A DNA stretch of 64,000 nucleotides from the NCBI RefSeq assembly GCF_009742705.1, contig NZ_WPCU01000007.1, positions 113,999-177,998 on the forward strand, in the 5' to 3' direction. A model generated the notes under the pieces. It was not told the origin of the DNA. It did not search any database and worked only from the letters and a program-made list of their open reading frames with translations. The position numbers and the translations under genes were made by a program. Source of the stretch: Auraticoccus cholistanensis (GTDB lineage: Bacteria; Actinomycetota; Actinomycetes; Propionibacteriales; Propionibacteriaceae). This document shows, piece by piece, positions 59,492 through 64,000 of the stretch; the stretch's first letter is position 1, and each line of letters starts with the position of its first letter.

Positions 59492-60445
59492 TCAGAGGGT
59501 GTCGAGGATCCGGCGGAGCCCGCGGCGGGCGGCGTCCTCGTAGGTCGGGGTCAGCTCGGGACGCTGGTCACGGGCCCAGCGCACCAGGTCCAGGTGGCTC
59601 AGCACGCTGAGCCGCTCCAGCAGCGGACGAGCGGTGACCAGGTCGACGTCCACCCCCTCGGCGAAGTCGCAGAAGTCCGCCGGCGTGATGGCCCCGTCCA
59701 CCGCCATCTGGTGGACGCGGTGCAGCTCGGTCCACGGTGCGGGACCCGTGGTGACGTTGCCCCAGTCGATCAGCACCGGCGCCTCGTCCGCGCCGCGGGA
59801 GACCAGGTTGCGGGGCGCCAGGTCGGCGTGGGCCAGCCCGAACCGGAACCGCTCGGCGCGCAGCGCCTTGAGCTCGGCCCGCAGCTGGGGCGCGTCCTCG
59901 GGCCGGTAGACCGTGCCCGCCAACGGGTCGTCATCGCCGAGCGCCTCGATGTTGTACTCCAGGTGCTGGCGCCAGGCGGCTGGCAGGTCGCGCCCGAAGC
60001 GGGAGAACAGGCTGTCCGGGGCGGTGGCGTCCACCGGCACCGTGGCGATGGTGGCGGCGTAGCGGCCCAGCCAGCACCAGGGCCGGCGGACGGGCTCGGC
60101 GGCGGCCTCGACGTGCTCGAGCACCAGGTAGGGCAGCTCGTCCAGCCGGCCGCAGGCGACCACGCCGGGGGAGGGGATCCCGACCGCGGCCGCGCGGGAG
60201 ATCGCCCACGTCTCGGCGGGGAACTCGTCGGGACGACGACGGTCGGCGGGGAAGCGCACCACCCAGTCGGTGCCGTCCCCGACGACCCTCACCACCCGGT
60301 TGACCACCCCGGCCAGCACCGTGGTGCCGCGGACGTCCGCGCCGTGGAGCCGGGCGATGCGCATCGCCAGCGCGACCTCCCGGTCGTGGTCCGGCCCGGC
60401 GGGAGATGCACCGGCGGTGGTCGGCTGGACGATCTGCGCGTGCAC
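59492..60445 (-). CDS. Aminoglycoside phosphotransferase/choline kinase family protein
   Basis: A 317-residue kinase-like protein. N-lobe: VVNRVVRVVGDGTDWVVRFP; hinge: LPYLVLEHVEAA; catalytic Brenner motif GLAHADLAPRNLV; metal-binding VLIDWGN. The APH superfamily phosphorylates small alcohols such as aminoglycosides, choline, homoserine or methylthioribose. The GTG at 60445 is chosen; in-frame sequence further upstream runs over the divergent dehydratase gene's promoter. A resistance role should not be assumed. Confidence 0.85.
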   Translation of the reverse strand: MHAQIVQPTTAGASPAGPDHDREVALAMRIARLHGADVRGTTVLAGVVNRVVRVVGDGTDWVVRFPADRRRPDEFPAETWAISRAAAVGIPSPGVVACGRLDELPYLVLEHVEAAAEPVRRPWCWLGRYAATIATVPVDATAPDSLFSRFGRDLPAAWRQHLEYNIEALGDDDPLAGTVYRPEDAPQLRAELKALRAERFRFGLAHADLAPRNLVSRGADEAPVLIDWGNVTTGPAPWTELHRVHQMAVDGAITPADFCDFAEGVDVDLVTARPLLERLSVLSHLDLVRWARDQRPELTPTYEDAARRGLRRILDTL

Positions 60446-60499
60446 GGCGACATCGCACCACACCCGGGCGCCGACGCCCAGCCGGGCCGGCGCAGACGG

Positions 60500-60505
60500 T
60501 AGCGT
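60500..60505 (+). promoter_or_regulatory. Probable -10 box of the dehydratase gene
   Basis: TAGCGT lies 37 nt before the ATG at 60543; AGGTGG provides the ribosome site in the leader. Confidence 0.35.
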
Positions 60506-60542
60506 CAGGGGCGAGCGACCGACGAGAAAGAGCAGGTGGACG

Positions 60543-62300
60543 ATGGAGCCCGACCTCCCCAGCCGCGACCCCCGTGACCGCGACCACCGCGAGCTGCGCA
60601 GCTCGGAGTGGTACACCGGTGACGTCCGCAACGCCTACATCCACCGCGCGTGGATGCGCCGCGGGGTGCCCTCCAGCGCGTTCCAGGGACGTCCGCAGAT
60701 CGCGGTGGCCAACACCGCCTCCGACCTCACCCCCTGCAACGCCCACCTCGGCGAGGTGGCCCAGTCGGTCAAGAACGGCATCCTCGAGGCGGGCGGCATC
60801 CCGCTCGAGCTGCCCGTGGTGTCGCTGGGGGAGACCCAGGTCCGGCCCACCGCGATGCTGTGGCGCAACATGGCCGCGATGGCCACCGAGGAGATGCTGC
60901 GGGCCAACCCGGTCGACGGCGTCGTGCTGCTCGGCGGCTGCGACAAGACGATCCCCTCGCTGCTGATGGCCGCGGGCTCGGTCGACCTGCCCGCGGTGGT
61001 CGTCCCGGGCGGACCGATGCTGACCGGCACCTTCCGCGGCCAGCCGCTGGGCTGCGGCACCGACGTGTGGCGGCTCAGCGAGGAGGTCCGCGCCGGCACC
61101 CTCAGCGAGGACGACTTCCTGCGCTCGGAGTCGGCGATGATCCGCAGCAAGGGCCACTGCAACACGATGGGCACCGCCTCGACGATGGGGCTGGTGGCCG
61201 AGGCCCTGGGCGTGGTCGTGCCCGGGCTGGCCGGCACCCCGGCACCGGACAGCCGGCTGCTGGAGGGCGCCCACAACAGCGGGCTGCTGGCCGTGGAGCT
61301 GGTCCGCCAGGACCGCCGGCCCAGCACCTTCCTGACCAAGGCCTCCTTCCACAACGCGATCGTGGCGCTGGCGGCGATCGGCGGTTCGACGAACGCGGTG
61401 GTGCACCTGCTGGCCATCGCCGGCCGGCTCGGCATCGACCTCACCGTCGACGACTTCGAACGCATCGGCGCCGACGTGCCGCTGCTGGTCAACCTGCAGC
61501 CCGCGGGCCGCTACCTGATGGACGACCTGTACCGGGCCGGCGGGTTCCAGGCCGTGCTGCGCGAGGTCCGCGACCTGCTCGACCCCAGCGCGCTGACGGT
61601 CACCGGACGCCCGCTGGTGGAGCACCTCGAGGACGCCCGCATCTGGGACGCCGACGTCATCACCTCGCGCGAGACCCCGCTGCTGACGCACGCCGGCATC
61701 GCGGTGCTGCGCGGCAACCTCGCTCCGCGGGGCGCCATCATCAAGCCCGCCGCCGCCTCGCCGCACCTGCTGCAGCACCGCGGCCGCGCGGTGGTCTTCG
61801 ACACCATCGAGGACTTCCGGGCGCGCATCGACGACCCCGACCTGGAGGTCGACGAGAACTCCGTGCTGGTGCTGCGGGGCTGCGGGCCGAAGGGCTACCC
61901 GGGCATGCCGGAGGTGTCGAACATGCCGCTGCCGCAGAAGCTGCTCGAGCGGGGCGTCCGCGACATGGTGCGCATCTGCGACGGCCGGATGAGCGGGACG
62001 GCCTACGGCACCGTGGTGCTGCACGTCACCCCCGAGGCTGCCGCCGGCGGGCCGCTCGCCCTCGTGCAGACCGGTGACTGGATCAGCCTGGACGTGACCG
62101 CCCGACGTCTCGACGTCGAGCTGAGCCCGGAGGAGCTGGCGTCGCGGACGCCGAACGAGGCCACGCTGGCCGGTTTCGCCGCGCCGACCCGCGGCTGGGA
62201 GAAGCTCTACGTCGACCACGTGATGCAGGCCGACACCGGGGTCGACCTGGACTTCCTGGTCGGCTCCTCGGGGTCGAAGGTCAGCCGCGAGTCCCACTGA
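60543..62300 (+). CDS. Sugar-acid dehydratase of the IlvD/EDD family (L-arabinonate dehydratase-like)
   Basis: A 585-residue Fe-S dehydratase. RSSEWYTGDVRNAYIHRAW near the start and ADTGVDLDFL near the end match L-arabinonate dehydratases rather than IlvD. Cluster-ligand Cys are C65 (LTPCNAHL), C133 (GGCDKTIPSLLM, with Lys135) and C206 (GHCNTMGTAS). IGGSTNAVVHLLA is the family signature. It would convert L-arabinonate (or a related pentonate) to 2-keto-3-deoxy acid. No aldolase or dehydrogenase of that route is nearby. Confidence 0.87.
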   Translation: MEPDLPSRDPRDRDHRELRSSEWYTGDVRNAYIHRAWMRRGVPSSAFQGRPQIAVANTASDLTPCNAHLGEVAQSVKNGILEAGGIPLELPVVSLGETQVRPTAMLWRNMAAMATEEMLRANPVDGVVLLGGCDKTIPSLLMAAGSVDLPAVVVPGGPMLTGTFRGQPLGCGTDVWRLSEEVRAGTLSEDDFLRSESAMIRSKGHCNTMGTASTMGLVAEALGVVVPGLAGTPAPDSRLLEGAHNSGLLAVELVRQDRRPSTFLTKASFHNAIVALAAIGGSTNAVVHLLAIAGRLGIDLTVDDFERIGADVPLLVNLQPAGRYLMDDLYRAGGFQAVLREVRDLLDPSALTVTGRPLVEHLEDARIWDADVITSRETPLLTHAGIAVLRGNLAPRGAIIKPAAASPHLLQHRGRAVVFDTIEDFRARIDDPDLEVDENSVLVLRGCGPKGYPGMPEVSNMPLPQKLLERGVRDMVRICDGRMSGTAYGTVVLHVTPEAAAGGPLALVQTGDWISLDVTARRLDVELSPEELASRTPNEATLAGFAAPTRGWEKLYVDHVMQADTGVDLDFLVGSSGSKVSRESH

Positions 62301-62371
62301 CCTCCGGGGCGGCTAACCTGCCACCGCCTCGGCGGGGCCGGGGTGTCGGAGCAGAGATCGGGGGCGGTGGG

Positions 62372-62893
62372 GTGGGTCAGCAGTCCTGGCCGGCGGTGCC
62401 ACCTGGTGGTGGGCCGTGGTGGGGTGTCCTGCAGGGATGGGACGCCGAGCTGCAGCGTGCGGGACGGGTCGAGCTCCGGTCCACGACCGGCCTGCGGGCC
62501 GTCGCGGTCGTGGTGGCGGTGTTCGGCGGTCTGCTGTGCCTCTCGCCCGCCGTCGCCCTGCCGGTCGTCTTCGGTGGCTCGGCGCTGGTGTTCGCCACCG
62601 TGCCGCTGCTGCTGTGCACGGTGCTCTTCGCCGTGGTCGCCGTCCAGCAGATGCGGCTGATGCGACGCCACCTGGTGGTCACGGTCGAGGGCATCGAGGT
62701 CACCGGGCTGGCCACCGTGCCGTGGCGCGACGTGCTGGCGGCCAGGACCTACCTCGACGCGGTGCAGGTCTCCGTCGCGACGGGGACGGGAACCCGGTGG
62801 CTCAAGGTGGGCACGCTCCAGGCACCGGCCGCGCAGGTGGTCGCCTGGCTCGAGCTGGTGCGGCAGCGGATGCTGTCGGGCCAGCGCCGCTGA
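62372..62893 (+). CDS. Membrane protein with PH-like domain
   Basis: A 173-residue protein. A soluble Gly/Pro/Trp start, two adjacent helices (about 43-95: AVAVVVAVFGGLLCL and VPLLLCTVLFAVVAV) and then a bacterial PH-like beta domain (LVVTVEGIEVTGLATVPWRDV). Such proteins are common in actinobacteria and unstudied. The GTG at 62372 has only a weak ribosome site, so a later start is possible. Confidence 0.75.
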   Translation: MGQQSWPAVPPGGGPWWGVLQGWDAELQRAGRVELRSTTGLRAVAVVVAVFGGLLCLSPAVALPVVFGGSALVFATVPLLLCTVLFAVVAVQQMRLMRRHLVVTVEGIEVTGLATVPWRDVLAARTYLDAVQVSVATGTGTRWLKVGTLQAPAAQVVAWLELVRQRMLSGQRR

Positions 62894-62902
62894 CGGCCCG
62901 GA

Positions 62903-63241
62903 CTAGGCCGCGGACCGCGGGGCGTACATGATCACGGCGACCCCGACGAGGCAGATGAGCGCCCCGACGACGTCCCAGCGGTCGGGTCGGAACCCGTCGA
63001 CGGCCATCGCCCACAGCAGCGACCCCGCGATGAAGACGCCGCCGTAGGCGGCCAGGATCCGGCCGAACTCGGCCTCGGGCTGCCAGCTGGCCACCACGCC
63101 GTACAGACCCAGCGCGATGACGCCCGCGCCGATCCAGAGCCAGCCCCTGTGCTCGCGCAGGCCCTGCCACACCAGCCAGGCGCCACCGATCTCGAGGACC
63201 GCTGCGGCCACGAACAAGACGATCGAGCGGGCGACCGTCAT
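62903..63241 (-). CDS. YnfA/UPF0060 family membrane protein
   Basis: A 112-residue four-helix protein. [40 protein letters not shown], and [21 protein letters not shown] match UPF0060. It is structurally like SMR transporters; some homologues have been linked to drug efflux. Its ATG overlaps the stop of a 20-codon ORF (ATGA), so expression may depend on that ORF. Confidence 0.92.
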   Translation of the reverse strand: MTVARSIVLFVAAAVLEIGGAWLVWQGLREHRGWLWIGAGVIALGLYGVVASWQPEAEFGRILAAYGGVFIAGSLLWAMAVDGFRPDRWDVVGALICLVGVAVIMYAPRSAA

Positions 63242-63300
63242 CGCCGGCCCGCCTGGGCGAGGGCGGTCGTGGAGGGTCCGGAGGTCCCCGTGCTGCTCAT
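63238..63300 (-). CDS. 20-codon leaderless ORF coupled to ynfA-like gene
   Basis: A short ORF encoding [26 protein letters not shown] (complement of 63308-63313) lies 7 nt before its ATG, the leaderless pattern seen across the window, and its TGA overlaps the next ATG. It is too short for homology. It may be a leader peptide or a translational-coupling ORF. Confidence 0.5.
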   Translation of the reverse strand: MSSTGTSGPSTTALAQAGRR

Positions 63301-63350
63301 GACCCGAACGCTAGCCCGCGCCGCCGGTGCCGTCGCGCACCGGCGGACGG

Positions 63351-63908
63351 TCAACGGGCTCGGTAGCGCGCGTAGAGGAGTCCGTTGCCGAAGGCGCGCT
63401 GCTCGACGAGCTCGAGGTCGAGGCGGACCCCGTCGGGGAAGAACCGCTTGCCGCCGCCGACCACGCTGGTGGTGATGAAGAGCCGGTACTCGTCCACCAG
63501 CCCGGCGGCGATGGCCTGGGCGGCCAGGTTCGGGCCGTCCACGGTGAGGTCGTGCTCGGACTCCGCCTTGAGCCTGCGCACCGCCTCGGGGTCGAACGTC
63601 GGCTCGATCCTGGTCCTCGCGCTGGACACCGACTGCAGCGTGGTGGAGTAGACGACCTTCTCCGCGGCCTGCCAGTCCCGGGCGTACTGCAGGATGTGCG
63701 GCGGCAGGTCCGGCTCGGTGTGGGCGGTCTCCCAGTAGACCATCGTCTCGTACATCCGTCGGCCGTAGAGGTAGGTGCCGACCGGGCGGAAGAGGTCGCC
63801 GATGAAGGTGTGCACCTCCTCGTCCTCTGCCCCTGCGCCGAGGTCGCCCTCGGCCGCCTCGGCGTAGCCGTCGAGCGAGGTGATCATCGAGTAGATGAGC
63901 TGTCCCAT
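63351..63908 (-). CDS. Dihydrofolate reductase-fold protein (RibD C-terminal type)
   Basis: A 185-residue reductase-fold protein. It starts LIYSMITSLDGYAEAAEG and has YLYGRRMYETMVYWE, then DLTVDGPNLAAQAIAAGLVDE and VVGGGKRFFPDGV. This is the common actinobacterial 'dihydrofolate reductase family' group, distinct from true DHFR; the nicotinamide-binding Gly stretch is present. Physiological substrate unknown. GGAGGAGACACC precedes the ATG. The remaining 92 nt to the window end show no supported gene. Confidence 0.9.
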   Translation of the reverse strand: MGQLIYSMITSLDGYAEAAEGDLGAGAEDEEVHTFIGDLFRPVGTYLYGRRMYETMVYWETAHTEPDLPPHILQYARDWQAAEKVVYSTTLQSVSSARTRIEPTFDPEAVRRLKAESEHDLTVDGPNLAAQAIAAGLVDEYRLFITTSVVGGGKRFFPDGVRLDLELVEQRAFGNGLLYARYRAR

Positions 63909-64000
63909 GGTGTCTCCTCCGGGCGGTGGGCGGCGGCTGCCGTTGCCGGTTGTGACTCCTGCCGAGGCGGCGACTCATCGCAGCGAGGGTGCGGCATGTG

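Noticed and set aside
59481-59495. CTGAG-ACCGG-CTCAG as a terminator
   Set aside because: Only 5 bp and formed largely by the two facing TGA stop codons; too weak to call.
59492-60445. Aminoglycoside resistance gene
   Set aside because: Kinase motifs are those of the broad APH/choline kinase superfamily; chromosomal setting and sequence do not support a resistance call.

Overview
This 64 kb window is a chromosomal stretch of a very GC-rich actinobacterium. Evidence includes strong G/C third-codon bias, many GTG starts, an RpfB-type resuscitation factor, an F420-type oxidoreductase, an actinobacterial protein O-mannosyltransferase, and TANNNT -10 boxes placed directly in front of start codons. 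The order pmt / rsmI / tatD / rpfB / rsmA / ispE ... glmU-prs-rplY-pth ... mfd / mazG / lipoprotein / eno / ftsB / DUF501 / ppx matches the Mycobacterium tuberculosis Rv1002c-Rv1026 neighbourhood as I remember it. A Propionibacteriaceae-like organism (Microlunatus/Friedmanniella type) is a low-confidence guess. I see no insertion sequence, prophage, CRISPR array or replication origin.

Layout. 1-2.1 kb: peptide-type ABC transporter genes (minus strand, cut by the window edge), with tandem 17-bp repeats just upstream. 2.3-29.8 kb: the conserved housekeeping block. It covers protein mannosylation, rRNA and tRNA modification, TatD nuclease, Rpf, isoprenoid, UDP-GlcNAc and PRPP synthesis, L25, peptidyl-tRNA hydrolase, an EAL-like/DICT sensor, an F420 enzyme, a TrmD-GNAT fusion, Mfd, MazG, enolase, FtsB and Ppx. 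A TetR-controlled SMR efflux pair, a MarR regulator and tRNA-Gln(UUG) are interspersed. 29.8-37.1 kb: a plant-polysaccharide module with a GH27 enzyme, a sugar ABC importer (no ATPase), a GH51 arabinofuranosidase and a LacI regulator; it ends at an unusual short-variable-loop tRNA with a UAA anticodon. 37.2-47 kb: mixed membrane and metabolic genes. 47.3-52.5 kb: a pseudo-receiver LuxR regulator followed by a three-gene operon of two unrecognised proteins and a caspase-fold protease. 52.5-58.9 kb: sulfatase, MHS transporter, IclR regulator and divergent GH2 beta-mannosidase. 59-63.9 kb: small membrane proteins, an APH-type kinase, an L-arabinonate dehydratase-like enzyme, a YnfA-like protein with a coupled 20-codon ORF, and a DHFR-fold reductase.

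Functional themes. Hemicellulose and glycoside breakdown recurs (GH27, GH51, GH2, sugar ABC importer, sugar-acid dehydratase). The candidate for a new system is the caspase operon at 48.1-52.5 kb: the two proteins ahead of the protease share a sequence module, which suggests they are related partners or substrates. Four intergenic inverted-repeat elements (near 6.9, 10.2, 26.1 and 47.1 kb) look like dispersed palindromic repeats. At least thirteen genes carry a -10 box 6-8 nt before the start codon, implying leaderless mRNAs.
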